64,000 nt of DNA from Macrotis lagotis (GCF_037893015.1 NC_133658.1:17170268-17234267); one strand, 5' to 3'; positions 43,540-53,894 are shown, numbered from the stretch's first letter. Notes: a model not told the origin generated them from the letters alone. Program-made: numbers and translations.

Positions 43540-43904
43540 CCATTTGGGCAGGCAGGCTAAACAAGGTTGAGGGTCACTGATGGCCTCACAACCATTGGTG
43601 AGTTAGAGTGGTGTCTATCCCAAATATGTGAAGACTTCTTCCAGCAGAATAGTTAGATGAGAACAATGTTGCAATGGCCATGAAGGTGAACTGAAGCAGG
43701 TGCCATAGAACATTTAGAATTTGCTCTGACATCAAAGATGTCAAGGTAAACCACTGCATCCAAGCTCATTGCCAGGTCTGCCACTGGACTTCAGTGACTG
43801 GAAGAGAGAGTGAGGCTGATGATTTTGATCAACTCTGCCTCTGACTTAAATCCAAATGATGTACAAGTTGAGATATCACCCTTGTGATGTCATTCGTCCT
43901 CTTC
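43540..43904 (+). mobile_element. RTE-like LINE 3' UTR, second copy
   Basis: Colinear with 10240-10585: 'tgagttagagtggtgtctat', 'cccaaatatgtgaagacttc', 'ctcattgccaggtctgccac', 'cttgtgatgtcattcgtcct'. The 3' half matches MAR1b SINE tails, the 5' half does not. Confidence 0.55.
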
Positions 43905-43920
43905 AAAAAGTAGCTTCTCT

Positions 43921-44078
43921 CTCTTTTTTTTTTTTAGATTTTTCAAGGCAATGGGGTTAAGTGACTTGCCCAAGGCCACACAGCTAGGCAATTACTAAGT
44001 GTCTGGGGTCGGATTTGAACCCAGGTACTCCTGACTCCAAGGCTGGTGCTCTATCCACTGCACCACCTAGCTGCCCCC
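43921..44078 (-). mobile_element. WSINE1-type SINE with TSD
   Basis: Full-length minus-strand copy. The TSD 'aaaagtagcttctct' lies at 43906-43920 and 44079-44093, at the 3' end of the preceding LINE fragment. Confidence 0.96.
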
Positions 44079-44126
44079 AAAAGTAGCTTCTCTTTCAATC
44101 TGGATGCTGTTAGTTTGTGCATTGAG

Positions 44127-44460
44127 TTTTTTTTTTTAATTAAAGATTTTATTTATTTTGAGTTTTACAATTTTCCCCTTGATCTTACTTCCCTCCCCAC
44201 CCCAAAAGCAATCTGTTAGTCTTTACTTTGTTTCCATGATGTGCATTGATCCAAATTGAGTGTGATGAGAGAGAAATCATATCCTTAAGGAAGAAACATA
44301 AAGTATAAGAGATAGCAAGATCAGACAATAAGATATCAGGTTCTTTCCTAAATTAAAGGGAATAGTCCTTGGACTTTGTTCAAACACCACAGTTCTTTCT
44401 CTGATTGTTGCACTGATGGAATGAGCGAGTCCATCAAGGTGGATCATCGCCCCCATGTTA
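44127..44460 (-). mobile_element. L1 3' end, short copy
   Basis: 'aattaaagattttatttatt', 'aaagcaatctgttagtcttt', 'gagagaaatcatatccttaa' and 'gatcatcgcccccatgtt' give an antisense L1 about 330 bp long. A short direct repeat ('tgcattgag' 44118-44126, 'tgcattggg' 44461-44469) may be its TSD. An internal deletion removed part of the 'cagataccccaaa' region. Confidence 0.85.
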
Positions 44461-44469
44461 TGCATTGGG

Positions 44470-45860
44470 ATCTTTACAGAACGTGGTCCTCAAAGTTGAA
44501 AATTGTTAAATATTTAATTCATATTGTAAAAATGCTAAAGAAGAATTTGAGAAACTAGGGCTACTCACAGTCAAAGTGTGTGTGTTTGTGTGATTTACAA
44601 GTTTGCTTATAGTTGAGTAAATTTTATCAGAGATTATTTGACCATCTCTTTTGAAAATTATGAAATTTGATCTGATAATGAAAAGCATGTGTTAAAGGTA
44701 CATCTTTTAGCCAATTTCATACCAATAGGCCCTGGATTCATAGATTTCCTTTTAGCCTTAAGGGTTATTAGACAATACAGATTGGAGGCTTACTGTAGTT
44801 AATATTTTTCTAGGGTTTTAAATGAATTATCAAGTATTCACACTGCATGTGTAAAGCTCCAGTTTGTAATTATCCTTAATTTATAAATGAATTAGATGTC
44901 TTTACGTGTGCTCATTATTAACTATTACTGCAACATGAAAAGGATAATAAAATATTAGCCTGAAATTATGATTAATGACATTTTGCTATTTGAAATCTCT
45001 TGGGATGATAATATGATGTTATTTTAAGTTTTGATTTCAGGTAAAATTGTCTGAACTGTCAAAAGTTTATCATTTAAAAGAATGCTATAGGCTGCCCAAA
45101 GGAAGTATGTTCTGGGAACTGATTAGAGGTTGAAATCTGTGCCTGGAAAAGTTGAAGGGATGACCTTGCATAGGCAAAGAAGAATCTCTTGACTCAGTTT
45201 CCCTCTTGTACTATTTCCCTTCTGGAAAGGACAATTTCCCGCTTGGTTAATTCTAAGCCCTTCTTTGATATCCTATGAATAATAAGGAATTTTGCAGCAT
45301 GAATGGCTATTAACTATGACTTTCCCTAAAATGAAACAGTTAAGGAAATGTTTCCACTATGGTGGATTCTGTCAGCTCAGTCAGTGCCCTTGAAGGGACA
45401 GTATTGATACTGTCATAACAATTTCCCTCCTTTTTATTTTTATAGCAAAGTTCTGTAATCAGGATAGATAAACAGGGGAAGTTTTTGCTGTTTTAATACT
45501 CCATCTATTAATTAATAGACTAACACTAAAACATCTGAATTACTATAATAGGATGCAAGTATGAAAGATCTTGCTATTTTTAATCTGAATTTGTGGTTGA
45601 TTTCATTTTCTAAGCAACTAAGGAAGGCTTGCCATTCCTTTGCTAATAGTGATCTATTCATGGATAATCTAGGTCCTTGTCATATCTCATTCTTTCAGGA
45701 TGGGATGTGTGTGTGTGTGTGTGTGTACACATTTATATTTATGCATGCATATATAAATATAAAAATATACTTATATATGTATATATATGTGTGTCTATTT
45801 AGTTATCTCCTCAAAACAGAGGGATAGGATAAATATGTAAAAGATTTTTTTGGTAAAAGT
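44470..45860. other. Unclassified AT-rich DNA
   Basis: A comparatively long repeat-poor stretch. A (GT)n run at about 45706-45726 is followed by TATA-rich words. No gene was recognised; frames (45561-45827) are low-complexity at the end. Confidence 0.5.
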
Positions 45861-45879
45861 TTTAAAAAATTTCATGGAG

Positions 45880-46030
45880 GGGCGGCTAGGTGGCACAGTG
45901 GATAGAGCGTTGGCCTTGGAGTCAGGAGGACCTGAGTTCAAATCCGGCCTCAGACACTTAATAATGACCTAGCCGTGTGGCCTTGGGCAAGCCACTTCAC
46001 CCCATTTGCCTTGCAAAAACCTAAAACAAG
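45880..46030 (+). mobile_element. WSINE1-type SINE with TSD
   Basis: Full-length, near-consensus plus-strand copy. A perfect 13-bp TSD, 'aaatttcatggag', lies at 45867-45879 and 46031-46043. Confidence 0.97.
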
Positions 46031-46162
46031 AAATTTCATGGAGTAGGCAACTTTGAAAAAATTTGAGTAAGATTAGACTGTTGGAAATCAAAGGACTGGG
46101 TTACATACATACAGACAGACAGACATACATATAAACAAATAAATATTGACTTCCAAATTTTT

Positions 46163-46325
46163 CTTTTTTCTAGGTTTTTTTTTTTTTTGGCAAGGTAAAT
46201 GGGGTTTAGTGGCTTGCCCAAGGCCACACGGCTAGGTCATTATTAAGTGTCTGAGGCCGGATTTGAACTCAGGTCCTCCTGACTCCAAGGCTAGTGCCCT
46301 ATCCACCACACCACTTAGTTGCCCT
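46163..46325 (-). mobile_element. WSINE1-type SINE
   Basis: Poly-T, 'ggcaaggtaaatggggttta', 'ggccggatttgaactcaggt' and head 'ccaccacaccacttagttgc' mark a full-length minus-strand copy. It sits at the left edge of the visible retroviral fossil. Confidence 0.94.
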
Positions 46326-46330
46326 TCTTG

Positions 46331-46560
46331 TTCACAGTTGAACTCATAAAACAAACTGTGACAAAAGTGAGGAAAAAATCATTTGAACACCTGCAGATTG
46401 ACTTTATTGAAATGTCAAAGTCTATGGACCACCGATATGCTTTCTGTTGGGACCAATTGAGTCATTGGGCAGAACCTTTTCCAGATCTTTTGAACACCAA
46501 GCTTATTGAGCAGATGACCTTGGCTACATCACTCCAATGTGAAGCCTATTGTGACTGACC
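46331..46560 (+). pseudogene. Retroviral integrase fossil
   Basis: A single short open stretch contains 'FEHLQIDFIEM', the form taken by the start of the integrase catalytic core in gammaretrovirus-like elements. It is a fragment with no coding capacity expected. The left side is covered by a SINE, so the original boundary is hidden. Confidence 0.75.
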
Positions 46561-47004
46561 TTAGCCCAGCAAAGGACACAATCCCTAATCAATCCCTGGA
46601 CTCAGTTGGAGAAATAAGAGACCCTAACACCAATTAGTGGTCCTTTTCCACCCATTTATTTGACCCTCTTTTAGACCTTATCTCTTCACTTGTAACTGCA
46701 TGCATTTGGGAGGAGGGAGCAGAGGATGCCAATGCTCATGTGCATTTGATTTAAAATGCCAACCACAACATCAAATTAGACTAATTGTTGGATAATCATC
46801 CATACTCCTCTAACTATGGAGAAGAGTCGCCCCTGATGGGACTGGATGGCCAGGCAGGATGATTTTTAGCATAGCCCCTGGAATTTTCTTTTTGTGAAAT
46901 AACAGCATATTTTTGGTTTCTCAAAAATTGAGGGGGGTACTGTTTTTTGGTTCTTTTTGGTCCTGTTGAACCTTACAAGCACATACTGAAGCAGCAAATG
47001 TATA

Positions 47005-47330
47005 TATACATCCTTGTTGTTTTTCAGCCATGTCTGATTCTTCATGACCCCATTTGGAGTTTTTTTGGCAAAGACACTAGAATGGTTTGTCTTTTCCTTC
47101 TCCAGCTCATTTTCCAGGCAAACAGGGTAAAGTGGCTTGCCCAGGGTCACACAGCTAGGAAGTATCTGAAGCCAGATTTGATCTCAGGAAGATGAATCTG
47201 GGGTGGCTAGGTGGCACAGTGGATAGAGCATAGGCCCTGGAGTCAGGAGGACCTGGGCTCAAATCAGGAAGATGAATCTTTCTGACTCCAGGTCCAATGG
47301 TCTATCCACAGAGTCACCCAGTTGATCCCA
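47005..47330 (-). mobile_element. MAR1-type SINE inside the retroviral fossil
   Basis: 'gccatgtctgattcttcatg', 'cccatttggagtttttttgg', 'tccagctcattttccaggca' and head 'ctatccacagagtcaccca' give a nearly complete minus-strand MAR1. It is itself interrupted at 47200-47263. Confidence 0.88.
47200..47263 (+). mobile_element. Tail-less head-only WSINE1-type insertion with TSD
   Basis: Only the 5' 64 nt of the SINE (the tRNA-related head, to 'gggctcaaa') are present, with no A-tail. A perfect 16-bp direct repeat 'tcaggaagatgaatct' flanks it (47184-47199 and 47264-47279). Joining the flanks restores the host MAR1 sequence exactly. This fits the known class of mammalian tail-less retropseudogenes made from truncated tRNA-like RNAs. 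Confidence 0.88.
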
Positions 47331-47409
47331 AACTTAGCAAAGTTATCCCCTTTACTACTGAGTACCTGAGGCACCTTCAGTGTCTTACTGCCTGTGTATG
47401 GGCACTTGA

Positions 47410-47850
47410 GGCCTAGCCCTCCTGAAAAGAATGAACAGGTTTTCACAAATCTCCATCAGTGAGGCCGTAAACACTGTGGAGGAACTGAAGATCCAGGTTC
47501 ATATACTCAGCGTTTTGCTATTACAGAACAGGCAGGCTCCAGACTTCCTCCTGGCAGACAGAAGGCATGTCCTCTGATAGGTCAGGAGGGTTCCTGTCAA
47601 CTTTCAACAGAGTTTTCCTATCCATCTGGATTGGTCCAGAAAGCCTTCAATGAGTTCTAGGCAGATAGGAAGGAGTCTTGGTCCTCCTGGGAGTGTCTCA
47701 CGTCGGCTCTACCTGATTGTTGGTTTTCTTTCGGCCTTCCTCATAGTGAGCATTTGCTGTGTATGTTTACAGTATCTTCCCTGTACAAGGAACTGTTTTC
47801 AAAACCCAGTCCCCGATTACAAGCAATAGAGATTCATGATGCCCTTAACA
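47410..47850 (+). pseudogene. Retroviral envelope transmembrane fossil
   Basis: Short stretches resemble the coiled-coil region ('SEAVNTVEELKIQ') and the conserved 'LQNR' motif that follows it in class I envelope transmembrane subunits. A later hydrophobic stretch resembles a membrane anchor and cytoplasmic tail. Heavily broken, with no intact protein. Confidence 0.6.
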
Positions 47851-48121
47851 GTTTGCTGTCTCACTGAAAACAATGAGGATAGAAAGGGAAGGAGATGGAC
47901 TGAAATTCAAAATTTTTTAAAATGAAGGTTAAAAATGATTTTTACTTGTAATTAGAAACAAAGAAAATATTCAATTGAAAAACAAAGATGAAGTATTGAA
48001 GGTAGAGGAGCAAAAAAGATCTGATTGTTTTTGCTTCATAAGGCGGGATTGTGCCAAGTCTGCTTCCAGTGCAGAGGCTTTCTGACTGGTCCCACATTTA
48101 AACCTTGTTTAGATTTTGGCC

Positions 48122-48581
48122 TGTAAGAAATGGAAATCGGGGCAGCTAGGTGGCACAGTGGATAGAGCACTGGTCCTCGAGTCAAATCTGACCTCAGACA
48201 CTTAATAATGACCTAGCTGTGTGGCCTTGGGCAAGCCACTTAACCCCATTGCCTTGCAAAAAAAAAAAAAGAAAGAAAAAAAACTAAAAAAATGAGAACA
48301 AAAAGAAATGAAATAGCCTAATAGGGGCAAACTAATCATGTATCCCTATGATATTGTAATGAGGGAGGAGCTGGGGTCCTAATCCCATTCTCCTCACTGA
48401 AAAACTTGTATTTAACAACATATTTCTGCCCTACTGTGAGAGATGTTTATTCCTGTCTATAAAAACAGAGGGCAGTTTGAGTCTGGGATGGATGTATCCC
48501 ATTGCTTGTGGCCTTGGTATGATAAATAAAATAACCTTCCTGAGTTTTCCCCATGGGTCAGAATCAAAATTTCTTTTAACA
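48122..48581 (+). mobile_element. Retroviral LTR (3') with SINE insertion
   Basis: Begins 'tgtaagaaa' and ends 'cttttaaca', giving near-inverted TG...CA ends. A TATA-like 'tataaaaa' lies at 48458 and a polyadenylation signal 'aataaa' near 48525, in the order expected for U3-R-U5. The start is less certain than the end; 48020 is an alternative. A WSINE1-type SINE (48138-48300) lies near its left end. Confidence 0.65.
48138..48300 (+). mobile_element. WSINE1-type SINE with internal deletion
   Basis: Plus-strand copy whose B-box region is reduced ('ctcgagtcaaatctgacc'), consistent with a deletion between 'gagtc' and 'gagttc'. Long A-rich tail. The TSD is 'aagaaatggaaat' against 'aagaaatgaaat'. 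Confidence 0.93.
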
Positions 48582-49300
48582 TTCGAGAAATGAGATGTTA
48601 AAATAAGCCTCCTTATGTATGATGTCGTATGAATTCTTGGATCTGCTGTGGAATGGGCCCTCTGAGGATCTCTTCTGTAAGATCTAACCTTGGGAGAATC
48701 TGTCTCCTAGCTCCTCCTCACTCAATGTTTCTTCTGGACAATGGCCAGAGATGACAAAGAAGGGGATACCCATTTTCAAGGTCCTGGTTTCCAGTAAAAA
48801 TATTCATGGGCTCGTTTGAGGGATTTCCAAATGATAATCTTTATGGATCCAACCCAAATGAGCTGACCACCCTTCCAACAGCAATGACCTTGGTAGTCAG
48901 ACAGTTCTCTGCTATCTTTGGACCTGGATGAAAGGTCTCTACCCTTCCCTCAGGTAATCAGATGCCCTCCTCACAGTAAATATTTGTCAAATGAATAAAA
49001 GATTGCAAGGAGACTAAAAATAGCTACAGGTGCTTGAGGTCAATTGGGAGCTTAAACAAGGAGGAAATTCTGATGTTTCAAATGTGTTAGCCTATTCTTA
49101 GTCTGCCTGTTGTATGACGCTCCTAAGAAGGTGGGCGATGATTCACTCTGCATAGCAACAAAGCAGGGCTGAGAATTAATTCAGGAGGCTTAACATGCCC
49201 AAGCTGCTCAGAGCCAGGAGGTAACTGGAGGCTCTCAATGAGACTGTGCTTGCTGAGTCTGGGCTGCCAGGAGAGGAGTATTCTAATATTCTAGTGTTCT
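48582..49300. other. Unclassified DNA
   Basis: No gene or repeat was recognised. Confidence 0.45.
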
Positions 49301-49302
49301 AA

Positions 49303-49551
49303 TAAGGGGCAGAGGAATTCAGGCTCACACACTTGCCACAGACTAGCTGTGTGACTTTGGACAAGTCTCTTAACCCTGATTGCTTTGCATCCAGGGCCAT
49401 CTCTGGTCATCCTGATTCATATCTGGCCACTGGACCCAGATGGCTTCAGGTGACTTAGCACAGCATCCCTCACTCAAATCTAATTCCCGTGCTTGTCCTG
49501 GCATTACCTCCTCGATGTCATGGTCTTCTTTGAGAATGAAGGCCAAGCATC
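49303..49551 (+). mobile_element. MAR1b-type SINE with TSD
   Basis: 'tagctgtgtgactttggaca', 'tggccactggacccagatgg', 'cactcaaatctaattcccgt' and 'gatgtcatggtcttctttga' make a near-complete MAR1b. The direct repeat 'attctagtgttc'/'attctagtattc' flanks it. It is the best copy here for defining the family tail. Confidence 0.88.
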
Positions 49552-49559
49552 ATTCTAGT

Positions 49560-49960
49560 ATTCCCATGGGGTAGGTGGCAACCTTGAGCGGGTGCACTTA
49601 GATTTGAATTCTGGCTCTGGGACTTCCTAAGTTGGGCAAACTTGACAAGTTGTTTACTGATCCGAAGCCAGTTCATCAACAGATCAAGCATTACCCTTTA
49701 CCAAGCAACGTGGTAAGTTTTGAGAGTACCAGTACAAGCGGAAAAATGGACAATCCCTACCCTCGAAGAGCTTCTATCCTAATAGGGAAGATACCATGGA
49801 CGGATAGTCTAGACAAATATCAATAGATAGTCATGGAGGAAGACCTGATTCTGGATCAGAACATTTTGAGGATCAGGAAAAATCTTAATTCTGAAGGGAG
49901 TCGGTGAGTCCAAAAGGCAGGGAGTACATACTAGACAAGGGAGACTGTCAGATTTTTCAT
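49560..49960. mobile_element. MIR head and antisense L2 fragment
   Basis: 'tagatttgaattctggctct' is a MIR head; 'tgagagtaccagtacaagcg' to 'cctaccctcgaagagcttct' matches antisense L2. Confidence 0.55.
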
Positions 49961-50030
49961 CAGTAAAACAAAGATACTAACACTGATACTATCTAAATTA
50001 TTTATATTTATCTACCTAATTAATTCACTC

Positions 50031-50054
50031 ATCTATCTATCCTTCTACCCATCT

Positions 50055-50108
<54 letters not shown>

Positions 50109-50110
50109 CA
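50031..50110 (+). repeat. (CTAT)n microsatellite
   Basis: A run of more than ten CTAT units. Confidence 0.97.
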
Positions 50111-50134
50111 CCTTTCCTTCTATCTACCTTCCTT

Positions 50135-50685
50135 TTTTTGTACCATAACTATTCCCAATATGTCCACTTGCCCTCTACCTTATATAGACTCTTCCCTTAT
50201 GATTAAAAAACAAAAGCAAAAACAGTTAAGCAAAGTCAAGGGACATAACACCTATGTTTGAGAATGTATGCAGCATTCTGATCCTGCAGTTTCCCTCTTA
50301 GTTACCGGAAGGAGGGAAGCATATTTCATTATCTCCTAGACTAAGATAAGTCATTGCAATTAATCAGACTTTGACTTTTAGCATGGTTGCACTTACATTA
50401 CCAAGACTAATGTTTGTTTCTACTTCAGTTCATATGTGTTTTCTTGTGCTTCTTTCAATATTCCTTCATTTCTTGTTTTTTTATATTCTATTATGTTCAT
50501 ATATCACAATTTGTTTAGCCATCTTCCAATCAATGGACCTTTTATTTCCAGTATTTTTGCTATCACAAAAAAGTGCTGCTCTGCATTTAGAATCCATGGG
50601 ACCTTTCCCTTTGACTTCCTTCATATGTCCAGTAATGGAACTAGCCCCTATTTATAAATCTGTTTCTAATTTTGTCTACACCTAA
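50135..50685 (-). mobile_element. Old L1 3' region
   Basis: 'tatatcacaatttgtttagc', 'catcttccaatcaatggacc' and 'gctatcacaaaaaagtgctg' follow the antisense L1 order. Open frames at 50371-50685 are this LINE read in reverse. Confidence 0.65.
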
Positions 50686-50686
50686 T

Positions 50687-51030
50687 GGCTCTACTTCCTC
50701 ACCACCACTTACAATCTGGCTCTTCTCCCTATTACACTGAAATTATTCTCTCAAAGGCCCCCTATGGCTTCCTAATCGCTCATTCCAATGGACTTTTTTT
50801 TTCCTTTCAGTTTTCATCTTCCTGGATCTCTCTGGAGAATTCAGGATGACTGACAGCCCCATTGTTTCATATTCTCTTTTGCCTCAGCCTTAAGTGTTAT
50901 TCTCCCGCTACTTCTCCTATGTCTCTACCCATCCACTTACTGTATTTTTTTTTAAACAGCCTTGTCTGCTTTTGGGATGATCAGGATGGGTTTTCTCCAA
51001 GGTTCTGCCTCTGATTCTTGTAGACCAGAA
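50687..51030 (+). mobile_element. L2 ORF2 fragment A
   Basis: 'cttacaatctggctcttctc', 'atggcttcctaatcgctcat', 'ttttcatcttcctggatctc' and 'ttctccaaggttctgcctct' are in L2 reverse-transcriptase order. Its right part covers the same consensus region as the start of the copy at 54985, so the two are separate copies. Confidence 0.75.
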
Positions 51031-51048
51031 AAACTCAAAGTCTTTTTT

Positions 51049-51933
51049 AAAACAATTACAGATTTAACCAATTTATTCAGAAATTGATGTTTGTCCTTTG
51101 TTCTTCTTTTAAAAATTTATTTATTTATTTTGAATTTTACAACTTTTTCCCACATCTCGCTTTCCCCCCACCCACACCCACAGAAGGCAATCTGTTAGTC
51201 TTTACATTGTTTCCATGGTATACATTGATCTAAGTTGAATGTGATGAGAGAGAAATCATATCCTTAAGGAAGAAAAATAAGGTATAAGTGATAGCAAAAT
51301 TATGTAATAAGGTAACAGTTTTTTAAAAATTAAAGGTAATAGTCTTTGGTCTTTGTTCAAATACCACAATTCTTTCTCTAGATACAGATGGTATTCTCCA
51401 TGGCAGATACCCCAAAATTGTGCCTGAATGTTGCACTGATGCAACGAGCGAGTCCATCAAGGTTGATCATCACCCCCATGTTGCTGTTAGAGTGTACAAT
51501 GTTCTTCTGGTTCTGCTCATCTTGTTCAGCATCAATTCATATAAATCCTTCCAGGGTTCCCTGAATTCCCATCCCTCCTGGTTTCCAGTAGAACAATAGT
51601 GTTCCATCACATACATATACCATAGTTTATTCAGCCATTCCACAATTGATGGACATTCCCTTGATTTCCAATTCTTTGCCACCACAAACAGGACTGCTTT
51701 GAATATTTTTGTATAAGTGATGTTTTTACCCTTTTTCATCATCTCTTCAGGGTATAGGCCCAGTAGTGATATTGCTGGATCAAGGGTATGCTCATTTTTG
51801 TTGCCCTTTGGGCATAATTCCAAACTGCTCTCCAGAAATGTTGGATGTGTTCACAGCTCCACCAACAATGTATAGTGTCCCAGATTTCCCACAACCCTTC
51901 CAACATTGATCATTGTCCTTTCTGGTCATATTT
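51049..51933 (-). mobile_element. L1 with a probable 3' transduction and perfect TSD
   Basis: Antisense L1: own 3' terminus at 51105-51140 ('aaaaatttatttatttattt'), then 'caatctgttagtctttacat', 'gatcatcacccccatgttgc', 'tccacaattgatggacattc' and 'caacaatgtatagtgtccca'. Beyond its own A-rich end lie about 56 extra bases (51049-51104) before a second short A-tail. A perfect 15-bp TSD 'actcaaagtcttttt' (51033-51047 and 51934-51948) encloses both. The extra bases contain 'aataaa' on minus (51072-51077), about 23 nt before the second tail. Confidence 0.88.
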
Positions 51934-51954
51934 ACTCAAAGTCTTTTTAACCTA

Positions 51955-52350
51955 ATCATTGATTCTGGTCTAGAAAAGACCTTAGAGGCCATAGGACCCA
52001 AATCTATAATTTTTCAGATGAAGACAGTGAGGTTTAGAAAAAAGTGACTTGCCACAAGGTCCCAAAAAAGTGAATGAATTCAAACCCAGGTCCCCTTTGA
52101 TACCGACTTCACCATTTTACTATTTCTTTCCTTCTCTGGATTTTGCTTTCTTCATCTGTAAAATGGGATTCTTATGATTACATAACTTGTGCTCAAGAAA
52201 CTCAGTAACCATCAAGACCAATTCTCATGTTTCAGATGAGGAAATAGAGGCTGTGGAGGTCACGTGACTTTTGCAAGGTTACAGAAGTAGGTAAAGGTGA
52301 AAAGTGAGATTTAAAACCAGGTCCTGTGACCCTAGAACACTTTCTCTTAT
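51955..52350 (-). mobile_element. Two MIR-like fragments
   Basis: 'agaaaagaccttagaggcca' with 'attttt...cagatgaagacagtg' and, second, 'tttcagatgaggaaatagag' with 'gaagtaggtaaaggtgaaaa'. Confidence 0.5.
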
Positions 52351-52384
52351 AATTCATTGCTTCCCTTTAATAATACTTGTCCAA

Positions 52385-52696
52385 CTTGTGATGGAAAATG
52401 CCATCCACAGTCAGAGAAGGAATTGTGGGGTCTGAATATAGACCAAAGCAGACTATTTTCAATTTTAAAAATTTGCTTTAGACTTTATATTTTCCCCTTT
52501 GTTCTGATTCTTTCATAACATGACTAATATGAAAACATGTTTCTCATAATTATGCACCTATATCAGATTACTCTCTGTCTAGAGGATGGGGGGAAAGAAG
52601 GAGAAAAATAGAGAACTTAAAACCTTATAAAAAACAAATGTTGAAAACTATTTTTGCATGCATTTGGAAAAATAAATAAGTATATTTATTTTTAAA
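52385..52696 (+). mobile_element. L1 3' end with nested TSD
   Basis: 'gtgatggaaaatgccatcca', 'ctgattctttcataacatga', 'cctatatcagattactctct' and 'aaatgttgaaaactattttt' form a 310-bp L1 3' end. Its TSD 'aataatacttgtccaa' begins at 52369-52384; the 3' copy starts at 52697 but is split by the SINE at 52709, and its remainder 'acttgtccaa' appears at 52890-52899. Confidence 0.88.
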
Positions 52697-52708
52697 AATA
52701 ATACTTGT

Positions 52709-52852
52709 TGGGGGCAGCTAGGTGGCACAGTAGATAGAGCACCGGCCCTGGAGTCAGGAGTACCTCAGTTCAAATCCGGCCTCCGACACTTAATAATGAC
52801 CTGTGTGGCCTTGGGCAAGCCACTTAACCCCATTTGCCTTGCAAAAATCCTA

Positions 52853-52884
<32 letters not shown>

Positions 52885-52885
52885 T
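52709..52885 (+). mobile_element. WSINE1-type SINE in the L1 TSD
   Basis: Plus-strand copy lacking 'agct' in 'cctagctgtgtgg', with an expanded (TAA)n tail. It lies inside the downstream TSD of the L1, so it inserted afterwards. Confidence 0.95.
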
Positions 52886-52899
52886 TATGACTTGTCCAA

Positions 52900-53890
52900 T
52901 AATAAAATTAAGGATCCAAGGGGCTAGGCATTTTGTCTCTCAGGGCACCTTCTTTTGCCCTGGACCTTTACATTTGCTGACTGGGTTCAGTCCTACCAGT
53001 ACTGACCTCCAATAAGATGGATGGACCTCTATTCTTATACTCTTAGCTTTTTATGCTCCATCTTAGAACACCAGGCATCGTTTATAGATTGCATTTGACT
53101 CCTGTGTAGACTTTCCCAAAAGGGAAGAAATAGAAAGGTACTCAGTGAACAATGATACCAGATAGGTATTTATTTTCTCTGCATATAAGAAATATTAAAA
53201 CACAAAGAATTGCAAATGAACAAAGAAAGTTAAAACACAAAGATTCACAAATGAGTATCAACAAATACTTAAAACAGAATGCAACCACTTGTACCTTCTA
53301 TGAGACCCTCTTGGGAGGTTGCCACTTAAAATATTAAGAACTGAGAGAAATGCTGTGGTGGGGACACTTTTTGGGCTTTGGATTGATCTAGGTTGCCTCT
53401 GAGGGTGCTTTCAACTTTTCAAATTCTTTGATTCTATTTTCATTGTAAACATCATTCAGAAAATCTCTACATTTCCCTTCATGTTGCTGAGAAGAGAACG
53501 TCTAGAAAAAAAGAATCCTAAAGTGATCAGGGTTAGACTCAAATGATTTCAAATACTCAGTCTGGTTTCCTATGAAACAGAGAAGGGATGCGGTTGATCT
53601 CTATAAAATCCCAAAGGAGGTAAGCTTATTCATGCAATCCCATTATACCAGAAGTTGAGGGCACCCCCCTTGATGACAGAGAGAGTTGAAGAAAAAATAA
53701 AGGAAGCATTAGAACGCACTTTGGAGAATTAGCTTAGGGAATTCATTACCCAGACAAGTGGTTAAGGCTGAAAACAGAACTACTAATAATCTCAACTAGT
53801 ATTTTCATAGTGTTGAAAGGCTTAGAAGATGCTTTCTCCTTAAGTATCCTGAGAGGTTGTTTTTGCCTTTCTTTGGCCTTGAATGAATCT
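52900..53890. other. Unclassified DNA
   Basis: A short imperfect direct repeat of 'ttaaaacacaaaga' occurs near 53197 and 53231. No gene was seen. Confidence 0.45.
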
Positions 53891-53894
53891 TGTT

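Larger units (their letters stand above)
46326..48581 (+). mobile_element. Fossil class I endogenous retrovirus, 3' part
   Basis: A plus-strand retroviral remnant: an integrase-like portion (about 46331-46560), a diverged interior, an envelope transmembrane-like portion (about 47410-47850), then an LTR (48122-48581). The order pol, env, LTR is that of a simple retrovirus, and similarity to gammaretrovirus-type proteins places it in class I (inference). It is broken, with many breaks, lacks any visible 5' half or 5' LTR in this window, and has been entered by at least two SINEs. Its age is at least that of the MAR1 insertion at 47005-47330. Confidence 0.75.

Noticed and set aside
50031-50110. 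Regular short repeats as a possible CRISPR array
   Set aside because: It is a 4-bp microsatellite without spacers, in a vertebrate genome.
51470-51823. 117-codon minus frame with 'VEWLNKLWYMYVMEHY'
   Set aside because: It is the L1 3' region, where similar open stretches occur in other copies; not a host gene.
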